From: Taibaiella sp965229095
Lineage (GTDB): Bacteria; Bacteroidota; Bacteroidia; Chitinophagales; Chitinophagaceae
Assembly (NCBI GenBank): GCA_965229095.1
Contig: OZ245855.1
Coordinates: 1,488,001-1,552,000, forward strand
DNA: 64,000 bases
Direction of reading: 5' to 3'
Shown: piece after piece, positions 24,430 to 33,463 of the stretch
Position numbering within the stretch: position 1 is the first letter of the stretch
Layout: each line of letters opens with the position of its first letter
Position numbers and translations under genes: made by a program
Notes under the pieces: model-generated
Told to the model about the DNA's origin: nothing
What the model saw: only the letters and a program-made list of their open reading frames with translations
Database searches by the model: none

Positions 24430-24483
24430 CGTTTCTGCTGTACAAAAGCTTTTATAAATTCGTAGTATAATTAGTATCCACCA

Positions 24484-24873
24484 ATGAACCTAACCCAGAA
24501 GTTTTCCAAGAAATTAAAAATATTAAGAGAGATAAATAATTACACCCAGGAATATGTGGCACGGGTGCTGGACATATCTCAAAATGCGTATAGCCTTATA
24601 GAAAAAGGGACTACCAAAATAACACTGGACAGGATAGAGGTCCTGGCCGAGTTGTACAAAACAACCCCTTCCGAATTAGTTAACATCAACGACAATTTTT
24701 ACACTAATCCCACCGCGGGAGAGGCTTTGCATTCCAATATTCCACCTAACCTCAGCTCTTTCGAAAAAAGGATGTACGAGCAAACTATCAGCAGGCTGGA
24801 AGTGGATATTGAAAAATTGTACAACCTCATCAACCAATTAGCGACTAATATTTCCAAGCCGGAACAGGCTTAG
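24484..24873 (+). CDS. XRE-family HTH transcriptional regulator
   Basis: A 129-residue protein. Residues about 8-65 are an XRE/Cro-type helix-turn-helix: LKILREINNYTQEYVARVLDISQNAYSLIEKG with the standard Q-Q/S-A-Y-S spacing, then the hydrophobic end LAELYKTTPSELVNI. The last 35 residues are a predicted coiled coil (FEKRMYEQTISRLEVDIEKLYNLI), probably for dimerisation. It stands alone between its own leader repeat and a terminator, and may repress itself through the repeat or control the divergent adhesin. Targets unproven. Confidence 0.9.
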   Translation: MNLTQKFSKKLKILREINNYTQEYVARVLDISQNAYSLIEKGTTKITLDRIEVLAELYKTTPSELVNINDNFYTNPTAGEALHSNIPPNLSSFEKRMYEQTISRLEVDIEKLYNLINQLATNISKPEQA

Positions 24874-24908
24874 ACATACCGATCCCGCGGGCATCACCCA
24901 TTCATTAT

Positions 24909-24941
24909 TGTCTAACCATTTTCTGGTTAGACATTTTTTTT
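24909..24941 (+). terminator. Terminator after the XRE gene
   Basis: Perfect 10-base arms TGTCTAACCA (24909-24918) and TGGTTAGACA (24924-24933), loop TTTTC, then eight T. Confidence 0.9.
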
Positions 24942-25085
24942 CGCCTTCTCTTATTGCCACAGGAAAACAGGCAGCACCTATTGCACCGTTAGCTGCTCCG
25001 GAATGCCCACCCAGCCCCATTCCGGAATAATATAGCAGGGATTTAATTTTTTCTTCGTTCCCTTTATAATTATCTTCACGGCCTG

Positions 25086-26396
25086 ATGGCATTTATACCG
25101 GAAATAGAACAAAAAAGTATCCAGGAACAAACAGCTTTCCAATTCCATAAATTAAAGGAAACGCTGGCTTACCTTCAGCAATACTCTCCTTTCTACCAGC
25201 AATTATTCCGGCAACATAAGATCGATATTACTACTGTGCAGACATGGGAAGATGTGCAACAGCTACCCACAACAGCTAAAGAAGATATACAAAACCGTAA
25301 CTGGGATTTTCTGTGTGTACCACGTTCGGCCATCAGGGAATACGCAGCCACTTCGGGTACCTTAGGCTTGCCTGTCGTGATTGCACTAACGCATAATGAC
25401 CTGCAACGCCTGGCTTATAACGAATACCTTTCCTTTCATTGTATAGGCGCCGGCACGGACGATGTATTCCAGCTCATGCTTACCCTGGACCGGCAGTTTA
25501 TGGCCGGCATTGCATATTACAGCGGTTTGCACAAGCTGGGCGCCGCAACGGTACGTACCGGCCCTGGCTTACCGGCCCTGCAATGGGATACGATACAGCA
25601 ACTGGGTACTACGGGCCTGGTAACAGTGCCCTCATTTTTGCACAAGCTGATCGACCATGCGGCGACAACAGGAATATCGTTAAAAGACAGCCCCGTGAAA
25701 AGGGTACTGGCCATAGGAGAAAGCCTGCGCGACGACAGCCTGGAGCCCAATGCCTTGCTGCAGCGTATCCGCGACAAATGGGATATAGAAGTATATGGTA
25801 CCTATGCCGCTACCGAAATGCAAACCGCCTTTACAGAATGCCAGGCAGGGAAAGGAGGGCATCACCATCCCGAGCTGATTATTGCCGAGCTGTTGGATGA
25901 GGAAGGTAAACCGGTAGCAGCCGGGGAAAAGGGTGAAGTAACCATCACTACCCTGGGTGTGGAAGGTATGCCCCTGCTGCGTTACCGTACGGGTGATATT
26001 TGCAGGGCCTATTATGAGCCTTGCGCTTGCGGCCGCAATACCATGCGCCTGGGCCCCGTCCTGGGCCGGAAGCAACAAATGATCAAGTTTAAAGGCACTA
26101 CCCTTTATCCACCTGTGATCTTTGAAGTGCTGAACCGCATCGGGGAAATAAATGAGTATGTAGTGGAGGTGCAAACCGGCGACGATAACCAGGACCTTTT
26201 GAACATTTACCTGCACACCGCTCTGGAAACGGAAGCCTGTACTAACCTGCTGCGGCCGGTATTCCAGCATAAATGGCGTGTAGTACCTCGCCTCACCTAT
26301 TGCTCTGCCGACCAGATCAGGCAGTTGCAATTTCCGGGCAATAGCAGAAAACCGATAAAATTCATTGATAAGCGATTTACTTATGCCAACAAATAG
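25086..26396 (+). CDS. PaaK-like phenylacetate-CoA ligase family protein
   Basis: A 436-residue AMP-forming acyl-CoA ligase of the PaaK type. Visible: the P-loop-like core ATSGTLGLPVVIALT (residues about 96-110), YGTYAATEMQTAFTEC (substrate/AMP contact), LLRYRTGDIC (the R-T-G-D hinge), CxC in PCACGR, and a C-terminal lid with TLYPPVIFEVLNRIGEINEYVVEV. It would join CoA to an aryl or other carboxylic acid using ATP. Other phenylacetate genes are missing nearby, so the substrate is open. Its last 14 bases overlap deoC, so the two are co-translated. Confidence 0.85.
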   Translation: MAFIPEIEQKSIQEQTAFQFHKLKETLAYLQQYSPFYQQLFRQHKIDITTVQTWEDVQQLPTTAKEDIQNRNWDFLCVPRSAIREYAATSGTLGLPVVIALTHNDLQRLAYNEYLSFHCIGAGTDDVFQLMLTLDRQFMAGIAYYSGLHKLGAATVRTGPGLPALQWDTIQQLGTTGLVTVPSFLHKLIDHAATTGISLKDSPVKRVLAIGESLRDDSLEPNALLQRIRDKWDIEVYGTYAATEMQTAFTECQAGKGGHHHPELIIAELLDEEGKPVAAGEKGEVTITTLGVEGMPLLRYRTGDICRAYYEPCACGRNTMRLGPVLGRKQQMIKFKGTTLYPPVIFEVLNRIGEINEYVVEVQTGDDNQDLLNIYLHTALETEACTNLLRPVFQHKWRVVPRLTYCSADQIRQLQFPGNSRKPIKFIDKRFTYANK

Positions 26397-27039
26397 TATA
26401 GCCGGTTATATCGACCATACCGTATTAAAGCCCACCACCCTTTTGACAGATATAGTCAAACTCTGCGATGAAGCCAGGCAATTCCAGTTTGCGGCCGTGT
26501 GCGTTCCTCCGCATTATGTACAGGCGGCCCGGGAATATACCCAGGATAGCCCGGTGGCTACTGCTACCGTTATCGGGTTCCCCTTCGGCTACAGCAGTAT
26601 AGGCGCCAAAGTGGAGGAGATCAAAAAAGCGCTTGCCGAAGGCGTGGATGAGCTGGATATCGTAATTAACCTTTGCGCTCTCAAGAGCGGCGACTGGGAC
26701 TACCTTTCTGCCGAGATCACAGCCTGCCTGCAACCCATAAGGCTGCACCGCAAGATCGTGAAAATCATTATTGAAAGCGGGATATTGACCGATGAAGAAA
26801 TTATAGGCTGCTGTAATTTATACGCCAGGCATAAGGTGGATTTTATGAAAACATCTACCGGTTATGCGGAACACGGGGCCAGCGTACACGCCGTTCAACT
26901 GATGCGCGCCAACCTGCCCCCGGAGATTCAGATCAAAGCTTCGGGAGGTATTCGTACCTTTGCCTTTGCCAAAGAACTGATAGAGGCCGGGGCTACCCGT
27001 ATAGGAGCTTCAGCAAGTGTAGCTATTGCCACATCCTGA
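26383..27039 (+). CDS. deoC: Deoxyribose-phosphate aldolase
   Basis: A 218-residue class I aldolase from the ATG at 26383; an upstream TTG at 26365 lies deeper in the ligase gene and is less likely. It converts 2-deoxyribose 5-phosphate to acetaldehyde and glyceraldehyde 3-phosphate. Signature blocks: YIDHTVLKP, VIGFPFG, DELDIVIN (90-97), VKIIIESG, FMKTSTGY with Schiff-base Lys156, and IKASGGIRT. All key residues are present. It follows the PaaK-like gene with a 14-base overlap, and the SPOR gene comes 24 bases later. Confidence 0.95.
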   Translation: MPTNSIAGYIDHTVLKPTTLLTDIVKLCDEARQFQFAAVCVPPHYVQAAREYTQDSPVATATVIGFPFGYSSIGAKVEEIKKALAEGVDELDIVINLCALKSGDWDYLSAEITACLQPIRLHRKIVKIIIESGILTDEEIIGCCNLYARHKVDFMKTSTGYAEHGASVHAVQLMRANLPPEIQIKASGGIRTFAFAKELIEAGATRIGASASVAIATS

Positions 27040-27063
27040 TTTCCGGAGCAAACGCCACATTAT

Positions 27064-27504
27064 ATGAAACACATACTATTTTTCCTATTGCTGGGTGCTG
27101 CCCTTCCTGCTGTTGCACAAGATGCCGACAGCGGTTATGTCCATATCCATGCCGATCCCAGACTGGCGGCCGTTGTGAACAAACCTGCTGCTGTAAATCG
27201 CGCCTTTATAGGCAAGATCAGGGGCTTCAGGGTACAGATCTACAATGGTAACGACCGCAAAAAAGCCTCGCAGATCAAGCTTGATTTTATGCGGGCATTC
27301 CCGGGAGTACGTTCTTACCTGGTCTATAACAATCCCCAGTTCAGGGTGCGTGTAGGCGACTTCCGCTCCCGGAAAGATGCATTGGAGCTGTACAATAAGC
27401 TATCTTCCAGGTTCGACCCCAGTATGGTGGTCCCCGATGTGGTGAATGTGAACACCCTTCACAAAAACAAGGACAAAGACAACAGCGAAGCAGAAGATGA
27501 TTGA
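27064..27504 (+). CDS. SPOR-domain exported protein
   Basis: A 146-residue protein with a signal peptide (MKHILFFLLLGAALPAVAQ, cleaved near residue 19). Residues about 50-125 form a SPOR-type fold: GFRVQIYNGNDRKKAS, FPGVRSYLVYNNPQFRVRVGDF, then the closing helix DALELYNKLSS. SPOR domains bind denuded peptidoglycan glycan strands, often at division sites. The C-terminal tail is highly charged (KNKDKDNSEAEDD). It overlaps the amidohydrolase start by 8 bases. A cell-wall role is inferred from the fold. Confidence 0.88.
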   Translation: MKHILFFLLLGAALPAVAQDADSGYVHIHADPRLAAVVNKPAAVNRAFIGKIRGFRVQIYNGNDRKKASQIKLDFMRAFPGVRSYLVYNNPQFRVRVGDFRSRKDALELYNKLSSRFDPSMVVPDVVNVNTLHKNKDKDNSEAEDD

Positions 27505-28678
27505 TCATATTAAAGCCCGGGCCGAGGCCTTGCTGCCGGAATGGGTGCAGATAAGAAGACATTTGCATGCCCATCCCGAATTATCGTTCGAGGAATACGA
27601 AACAGCGGCCTTTGTGGCTGCACAGCTCGACAAGCTGCATATTCCCTATGAACAAGTTTGCGGCACAGGTATTGTTGCCCTCATCGAAGGCAGGAACCCG
27701 GGCAGCAAATGCATTGCTTTAAGGGCCGATATGGACGCCCTACCCATTACCGAAGAAAACGAAACCACTTACCGTTCGCAAAACGAAGGCGTGATGCATG
27801 CCTGCGGCCACGATGTGCATACGACCTGCCTGCTGGGCGCAGCACATATTTTGCAGGAGCTGAAAGAAGAGTTTGAAGGTACCCTGAAGCTGATCTTCCA
27901 GCCCGGGGAAGAGAAAAGTCCCGGCGGTGCCAATCTTATGGTACAAGCTGGTGTATTGGAAAACCCCAAACCCACAGCCATTGTCGGCTTGCATGTGTAT
28001 CCGCAGCTTCCTGCAGGTATGGCCGGCTTCCGGGGCGGCCAGTACATGGCCAGCGCCGACGAGATTTACATCACGATCAAAGGGAAAGGTGGCCATGCCG
28101 CCCTGCCCCAGCAAACCGTAGACCCTATTGCTGTAGCCGCTATGGTGATTACCGGCCTGCAGCAAGTAGTATCCCGCAAAAGCAACCCCTTAACGCCTAC
28201 CGTACTTACCTTTGGCAAAATAGCCGGTGGTAGCGCGACCAATATCATCCCCGACCGCGTGGAGCTTATGGGCACTTTGCGCTCCTTTGACGAAACCTGG
28301 CGGCAAGAAGCCCTGGAACATGTACGCAGGATCACCGAAAATACCTGCGCTGCCTTTGGCGCCGAAGCCATCATCGATATACCGGAGGGCTACCCTTCCT
28401 TATTCAACGATCCGGAGACTACGGCATTTGCCCAAACCGCGGCAGCCGATTACCTGGGCGCGGAACAGGTGGAAGAGCTGGGACTACGTATGGGTGCGGA
28501 AGATTTCAGCTTTTATACACAGCATACCAAAGGCTGCTTCTTCAGGATAGGCACCAGCCGCAACAACGAAGACTTTACCCTGCCGGTACATAATTCCCGT
28601 TTTGATATAGATGAAACCGCGCTCAAGACCGGCGCGGGCCTCATGAGCTATATCGCACTTCGGATGCTCGGCAACTAA
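27497..28678 (+). CDS. M20 family amidohydrolase (N-acyl-amino-acid/hippurate hydrolase-like)
   Basis: A 393-residue M20D metallohydrolase. The metal and catalytic blocks are RRHLHAHPELSFEE (18-31), ALRADMDALPI (about 75-85), MHACGHDVHTTCLLGAA, FQPGEEKSPGGA and GLRMGAEDFSFYTQ. It splits an N-acyl group from amino acids or similar amides with two zinc or manganese ions. There is no signal peptide, so it is cytosolic. It overlaps the SPOR gene by 8 bases at the start and meets the opposite-strand barrel gene by 4 bases at the end. Confidence 0.93.
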   Translation: MIDHIKARAEALLPEWVQIRRHLHAHPELSFEEYETAAFVAAQLDKLHIPYEQVCGTGIVALIEGRNPGSKCIALRADMDALPITEENETTYRSQNEGVMHACGHDVHTTCLLGAAHILQELKEEFEGTLKLIFQPGEEKSPGGANLMVQAGVLENPKPTAIVGLHVYPQLPAGMAGFRGGQYMASADEIYITIKGKGGHAALPQQTVDPIAVAAMVITGLQQVVSRKSNPLTPTVLTFGKIAGGSATNIIPDRVELMGTLRSFDETWRQEALEHVRRITENTCAAFGAEAIIDIPEGYPSLFNDPETTAFAQTAAADYLGAEQVEELGLRMGAEDFSFYTQHTKGCFFRIGTSRNNEDFTLPVHNSRFDIDETALKTGAGLMSYIALRMLGN

Positions 28679-29349
28679 AAAAGATACATCAGCCGGAAAG
28701 TGAACATATTGTTCTTTTGGTCCTCAAAACCCAGGCCCTGCGGGATATTACTGAACTTGCGGATGGTGCTCAGCGAATACTGGTACCGGGCATTGAGCAT
28801 CAGCCCCCGCCACAATACCATACTGGCGCTGAGCAGGCCATCGAAGGTCTGCTTGGCAAAGGGAAACAACTCGGGATCTACAACAACGGTATAGCTGGCA
28901 TCATTATAGTCCTCCCGGGAGCTGATCAGCACATTATACGAAGCGCCGATACCCAGGTGATATTTAGGTGTAACGAAATAATGCAGCATCACCGGTACTT
29001 CGGCATAATTGAGATGAATCGTGTACTTGGCAAAGTAAGCACCGAAATAAGGAGATTCCGATTGTGTAACGCTATGGCTTCCTTTTTGCGAATACAGCAA
29101 TTCGAGGCTGGCAGCGACCTTCGGGCTGCAATTCACATAGCCTACCGCGCCTAAATTAAGACCCAGCTTATGATAGCCGTTCATATAATCGCCATCGACC
29201 TGGGTGGCATTGATACCAGCTACCAATCCGCCCGAAAACTTTCGCTCACCGTTGAATAAAGGATTATCGGCCTGTTTTAGTTGGGCAAGGCACCTGTTGG
29301 CAGCGCAACAGGTAAAGAGCATCAGGATAAAGGTGGTGATTCTATACAT
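28675..29349 (-). CDS. Outer-membrane beta-barrel protein (PorT-like)
   Basis: A 224-residue protein with signal peptide (MYRITTFILMLFTCCAANRCLAQ), followed by alternating strands and glycines: FSGGLVAGINATQVDGDYMNGYHKLGLNLGAVGYV, FAKYTIHLNYAEVPVMLHYFV, GIGASYNVLIS, and the aromatic-ended last strand FTFRLMYLF. This is the PorT/OMP_b-brl_2 pattern of Bacteroidota. The real PorT belongs to T9SS, but this family is large and I would not call it porT. A clear minus-strand -7 element lies 40 bases upstream. Convergent with the M20 gene. Confidence 0.85.
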   Translation of the reverse strand: MYRITTFILMLFTCCAANRCLAQLKQADNPLFNGERKFSGGLVAGINATQVDGDYMNGYHKLGLNLGAVGYVNCSPKVAASLELLYSQKGSHSVTQSESPYFGAYFAKYTIHLNYAEVPVMLHYFVTPKYHLGIGASYNVLISSREDYNDASYTVVVDPELFPFAKQTFDGLLSASMVLWRGLMLNARYQYSLSTIRKFSNIPQGLGFEDQKNNMFTFRLMYLF

Positions 29350-29387
29350 GGACTGTTTTTTGCTAAAGGCCTTAAAACGGTGCGCTG

Positions 29388-29395
29388 CAAAAATA
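29388..29395 (-). promoter_or_regulatory. -7 element of the beta-barrel gene
   Basis: On the minus strand TATTTTTG, a perfect TAnnTTTG match, about 40 bases before the start codon at 29349. Confidence 0.6.
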
Positions 29396-29429
29396 AACGA
29401 TTAAACCAATCCGGGAAGTATGTACCATG

Positions 29430-30560
29430 TTAATTACCTTTCCCGGCCCTAAAGAAAGGCTGTAGCCTTTCCGCAATATGCCCGGCGTAGTAATAATCAA
29501 AATAAGCCTTGGGAATATGGGCTTCCGGCTGGGCCAGGGCCTTGCCGATAAGACCGGTAAATGCCTGCCAGTCGCCATCGGGGGCCACGAGGAGTTTTTC
29601 CCCGCAAACGGCTTGTTCTATCCCTATGGCGCCGCTATAGGCCGATACTACCGTCTTGTTCCAGGCCAGGCTTTCTACTACTTTTGTTTTAACCCCACCA
29701 CCCGCCACAACCGGGTTGATCATTACATCACACGCAGCGATAACCGGTTCTATTTCCGGCACAAAGCCCAGGTAGCAGATGTTGTTATCGGAAGCAACCG
29801 ATCGTATCTCCTGCTGCAATGTTTCGGAAAGACGCTTGCCACACAGAAGGATATGGAAGGAAGGTAACTTTTCTTTCAGCAACGGGAAGATATTCCTTAT
29901 AATAAATTGTACTGCCTGCTCATTGGGACCATAGTCCAACTGCCCCATGAAGAACAACCAAGGCACATCCTGCCGCAGGTTATACTGACGGGCTAAAGCT
30001 GCTTTATCGGCTTGTAGCGCCGGTGTACTTTTGAAATCAATCCCGAAAGGCATTACAACGGCCTTATCGTTATCCAGGTGATAATGCTTTATCGCCCAGT
30101 CCCGGTCTTCCTGCGTTACAAAGAACACCCCATCGGACTTTTGAAAGGCCCGGCGTTCCAGGAAACGCATAACCCTCCACCACCATTTACCCGTGCTCCG
30201 GAACCGCTCTGCCTCTATATTATGACAACGGATGTACAAGGGTACGCCTAACCTGGCAGCCAGCCTTTTGGCCATAGGGTACATATAATGATGATGGCAA
30301 AAAATATAATCGGGCTGCAACCGGCTGGCAACGGCATAGGCCTTTGCCAACTGGCTGTACGGAAGATAACGGGATTTACCGCTGGTAAACACGGGATACA
30401 GCTCGAAGGGATAGGCTTTCCCTTTTTCATTGTTATCCGTGCTCAGCGTATGTACTTTATTGAATACCGCCAGGGTTTTCTCAACGATAATAACGCCCCA
30501 ATGCCCCCCATTTACAGGAGGAAGAAATTTATATGGAACTATGGTGATTATGGTTGCCAT
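29430..30560 (-). CDS. Glycosyltransferase family 4 protein
   Basis: A 376-residue GT-B glycosyltransferase. The N-terminal half carries DYIFCHHHYMYP and YIRCHNIEAERF typical of family 4; the C-terminal half holds the hinge (PFGID), GQLDYGPNEQAV, LCGKRLSE, CYLGFVPEIEPVIAACDVMINPV, and the nucleotide-binding GGGVKTKVVESLAWNKTVV. It transfers a sugar from a nucleotide donor, probably in the cytoplasm onto a lipid-linked glycan. It is the last gene of the minus-strand polysaccharide region. Donor and acceptor are unknown. Confidence 0.88.
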   Translation of the reverse strand: MATIITIVPYKFLPPVNGGHWGVIIVEKTLAVFNKVHTLSTDNNEKGKAYPFELYPVFTSGKSRYLPYSQLAKAYAVASRLQPDYIFCHHHYMYPMAKRLAARLGVPLYIRCHNIEAERFRSTGKWWWRVMRFLERRAFQKSDGVFFVTQEDRDWAIKHYHLDNDKAVVMPFGIDFKSTPALQADKAALARQYNLRQDVPWLFFMGQLDYGPNEQAVQFIIRNIFPLLKEKLPSFHILLCGKRLSETLQQEIRSVASDNNICYLGFVPEIEPVIAACDVMINPVVAGGGVKTKVVESLAWNKTVVSAYSGAIGIEQAVCGEKLLVAPDGDWQAFTGLIGKALAQPEAHIPKAYFDYYYAGHIAERLQPFFRAGKGN

Positions 30561-30788
30561 TAACGATTACAAAGATGCAAAATTGGGTCGGTATTATTTA
30601 CAATTCTTCAGGAAAGGAAATTTCTATTTCCGCGCCTTTAACGGCAAAGTTCTTCTTTCTCTCTATCATGCAAAAGATATAAACGAATGCTGAAAGCTGA
30701 TGAAACCAGACTTTTACGGCTTGAGATATTATGGAATTCAAAAACATGTTCTGACAGAAGAGATTTAAACATGAATTATCAGAAGAGC

Positions 30789-31505
30789 TTAGTCTATTTT
30801 CTCTGCCAATACAATGTTGTTGTGAAACCAATCCTTCTTTTTTAATTTTTCAGGCATTAAAGTGTTCAAGAGAATTGCAAAAAGAATATGAGGCAGCAGA
30901 AATATCTGGTGCAGAATATAATACACTATAGCCGGCTTTTTGGGCAGAAAATAACTCAGGTAAAGCATCCATTGTTGTACCAGCACTTCGACAACATTGC
31001 CCGTTTTAATTTGTTCTCTTACAGCAAATCCATGTTTCTCCAAGATATGTTTTATACCGAAACTGGTATACCTGGCAAAATCATAAGGCTTCTCATGTTC
31101 CGGCCATATGAACGGACAGGTAATAAGCAGATATCCTCCGGACTTCATTACTCTTTTAATCTCTGGAAGTACATCATCTATATTGAATATATGCTCAAAA
31201 ACCTCTGTTGAAAAAACATGATCAAAGGATTTGTCCGCCATTGGAATAGTTTTACCATCATAATACACATCAATGTTTTCATTTTTATGATCATGGCCTG
31301 ACACTTCGATATCCAAACCAATATATTTATCAGCATTGGTAAAATAAGTCCGGTACGGTTTTGCGCCGCAACCAAAATCAAGGATATCACCTTTCAATTT
31401 GGGCGCCAACCTCTTTACCCCATCAGAAATTCCTTTCCTGATAAAAAAGAATGGATTGGTAAAGCAATGGTACCACTTTATAATAAAACCTTCATGTTTT
31501 TGCAT
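30789..31505 (-). CDS. Class I SAM-dependent methyltransferase
   Basis: A 238-residue methyltransferase of the UbiE/Methyltransf_11 type. The SAM-binding motif I is ILDFGCGAKPYR (about residues 40-52), followed by YIGLDIEVSG (acidic motif II), FDHVFSTEVFEHI, and PEIKRVMKSGGYLLITCPFIWPEHEKPYDFARYT. The C terminus is more hydrophobic (FLLPHILFAILLNTL) and may touch the membrane. Located among glycosyltransferases, it may methylate a sugar or lipid-linked glycan. This stretch is visibly richer in A+T than the flanking operon. Confidence 0.85.
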   Translation of the reverse strand: MQKHEGFIIKWYHCFTNPFFFIRKGISDGVKRLAPKLKGDILDFGCGAKPYRTYFTNADKYIGLDIEVSGHDHKNENIDVYYDGKTIPMADKSFDHVFSTEVFEHIFNIDDVLPEIKRVMKSGGYLLITCPFIWPEHEKPYDFARYTSFGIKHILEKHGFAVREQIKTGNVVEVLVQQWMLYLSYFLPKKPAIVYYILHQIFLLPHILFAILLNTLMPEKLKKKDWFHNNIVLAEKID

Positions 31506-31602
31506 CTGATTGTTCTCTTGTCGACGTTATACTTCCCGCTATTTATTAGGTTAGTAAGGATATTATTTACAAAGCATTGTGCAAACGATAATGCAGCGCG
31601 AT

Positions 31603-32778
31603 TTATTGTAAAAAAATATTCCTGTAAGTATTACAAAATTGTTCTCCACCAAAGTGTGTTATCGCATAGGCGTAACTGTTACGACCAATGGTTTGTCTGA
31701 GCCCTTCCTCTTCTATTAAAAAATTAAGATGGTCTATTGCCTGCAATACAATCTTAGCTTCTTCGGTTTCAGTAATCAGTAACCCGTTCTGCATATGGGT
31801 AATATAATCCGGAATACCATCTACTGCAGTAGAAACCACGACTTTCCCCCTGGCCATCATATCCATTACAACAAGGGGCAATCCTTCATACAAAGAAGTT
31901 AGCAACAGCACATCCGATTGGGTATAAATATTAAAAAGCTGATCCTGTTCGCGTACATTGCCATACAGCGTACAGTAAGGCTTTACGTCTTCGGGTATGA
32001 TATCTTCGACATCTCCTACGAATGAGAAATGGATACGAGTTCCGGCTTCATGCATTTTACGTGCAATCTCTGCAATCAGGTATACTCTTTTCTGTGGGGC
32101 ACCTCTGCCCACAAATACAACCTCAAGTCGGCTATTTTCAACGGATAACAACGGTGGAATATTAACTTTGTTATCAATAAAAAGCAGCCGCTCCTGGTAA
32201 AAGGATGGCACATCATTATCCTTATATTGTTTTTCTACATCTCTTTTTATTTGAGGCGTGCTGAAGATGCGTCGATCAATATATTTTACAAAGGCCTGGG
32301 AGAAATTAAACCAAGTATTAAGGTGACACAACTCTATGCATCTTGCCTTGTTGCTTATGTGAGGAATAACCTTATAAAAATAAAGGCTTTCTCCACCGAA
32401 AACGACCGGTTTCTCGGCAGCATTGACCCAAGATGCCAAAACACCACGAAAGAAAAAATTGACAAAATGATACAGTTTATTATCTACATACCGATGCAGA
32501 TCAATGATACGCACACCTTCTATGTCAAACAAATGTCTGAATTGATTATTTTTTGGTTTTTTGGAAAAAATGATTAGAGGTTTTACGTCTTTAATACATT
32601 CTGTTATATCAGCATTTACTTTTACAGATCCGCCGATATCTGCAGAAGGAAAAAACAGAAAGATATTATTTTTGGTTTTTAAAGGCCATAATAGTCCTGC
32701 CAATTTACCCAATAAAACAAAAGGGAACATCAGGAGCAGCTCTGCATTACGCTTTAAAATAGCTGTTCTATAGTTCAT
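31603..32778 (-). CDS. Glycosyltransferase family 4-like protein
   Basis: A 391-residue GT-B protein. A hydrophobic N-terminal stretch (LLLMFPFVLLGKLAGLLW) suggests peripheral membrane contact. The C-terminal donor domain has LEVVFVGRGAPQKRVYLIAEIARKM, HFSFVGDVEDI, QSDVLLLTSLYEGLPLVVMDMMARGKVVV and DGIPDYI. The usual second Glu of the E-x7-E motif reads Asp. It begins 11 bases inside the epimerase-like gene downstream of that gene's coding end, so they are coupled. Likely surface-polysaccharide synthesis. Confidence 0.85.
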   Translation of the reverse strand: MNYRTAILKRNAELLLMFPFVLLGKLAGLLWPLKTKNNIFLFFPSADIGGSVKVNADITECIKDVKPLIIFSKKPKNNQFRHLFDIEGVRIIDLHRYVDNKLYHFVNFFFRGVLASWVNAAEKPVVFGGESLYFYKVIPHISNKARCIELCHLNTWFNFSQAFVKYIDRRIFSTPQIKRDVEKQYKDNDVPSFYQERLLFIDNKVNIPPLLSVENSRLEVVFVGRGAPQKRVYLIAEIARKMHEAGTRIHFSFVGDVEDIIPEDVKPYCTLYGNVREQDQLFNIYTQSDVLLLTSLYEGLPLVVMDMMARGKVVVSTAVDGIPDYITHMQNGLLITETEEAKIVLQAIDHLNFLIEEEGLRQTIGRNSYAYAITHFGGEQFCNTYRNIFLQ

Positions 32779-33463
32779 TTACGGCGTATTTATCCAATAG
32801 CTTTTTAAGGTATTTCTCATCGAAAGTAACGTTTACTTCAGACAGAGCAGGTTGAATCCCGGAATTATCTATTTCAAAATTTGAGCCTTTCATTACCATC
32901 ATGTAATCTCCCTTTATACCATAGTGGTTTTCTATGGCAGTAACAATTTCCGGTACATAATAGCTTTGGGGATTAGCTATATTAATTACCTTATTCTTCA
33001 AAAACCCGTTTTCCAAAATATAATGGACAATGCAGTACAAGTCGTCTATATCAATCAGATTACGGGTAGCATTGGCCCATACCGAGAAAGGTATTTTATT
33101 CCGGATATGATTAATGAAAAAATTAAAGACGGTATTCGGATTAGCTGATTTGCCTACTACATTAGACACCCTGAATACATTGTAAGCAGTTGCGTTCATT
33201 TGTATCAGGTCTTCCATTTTTCTTTTATGGGTAACATACGCAGAATCATTCTCTGCGGGGTCGTAAATGCTGCAAGTACTGAAATACACCAGTAATTTGT
33301 CTGGATATTCAGATATTGTTCTCTCCAAAAGATTGGTTTCCCGTTCATACGCCCTGGAATCTGTACTTTTTGAATCGGATACCCCTGAAGCAAAAATAAG
33401 CAGATTTTCATTTGATGAATAACTATTAAATCTTTGAGCGATCATTCCCGCGCCTATAACCAT
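32768..33463 (-). CDS. NAD-dependent epimerase/dehydratase-like protein
   Basis: A 231-residue short SDR-type protein. The start MVIGAGMIAQRF supplies the Gly-rich dinucleotide motif, followed by LVYFSTCSIYDP and YVTHKRKMEDLI, in which the Y-x3-K pair (YVTHK) is the catalytic couple, then RVSNVVGKSANP and RNLIDIDDLYCIVHYILEN. It is shorter than classic sugar epimerases (about 310), lacking part of the substrate domain. It overlaps the glycosyltransferase start by 11 bases. It may alter a nucleotide sugar used by neighbouring transferases. Confidence 0.78.
   Translation of the reverse strand: MVIGAGMIAQRFNSYSSNENLLIFASGVSDSKSTDSRAYERETNLLERTISEYPDKLLVYFSTCSIYDPAENDSAYVTHKRKMEDLIQMNATAYNVFRVSNVVGKSANPNTVFNFFINHIRNKIPFSVWANATRNLIDIDDLYCIVHYILENGFLKNKVINIANPQSYYVPEIVTAIENHYGIKGDYMMVMKGSNFEIDNSGIQPALSEVNVTFDEKYLKKLLDKYAVNEL

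Larger units (their letters stand above)
23958..24483. other. A+T-rich intergenic region between divergent genes
   Basis: About 525 bases, clearly richer in A and T than the flanking genes, with no ORF. It must hold the promoter of the minus-strand adhesin and of the XRE gene. A -7 match TATTTTTG is at 24329-24336 on the plus strand; a large inverted repeat follows at 24398-24429. No -7 match is evident for the adhesin. Confidence 0.5.

Noticed and set aside
25680..26330. 216-codon minus-strand ORF in the PaaK-like gene
   Set aside because: Antisense to a complete AMP-forming ligase; no own signals.
28675..29349. Calling the beta-barrel gene porT
   Set aside because: The PorT-like fold family is large and no other T9SS machinery gene is in the window.
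30598..30831. 77-codon minus-strand ORF between glycosyltransferase and methyltransferase
   Set aside because: Overlaps the methyltransferase end in another frame and resembles nothing.
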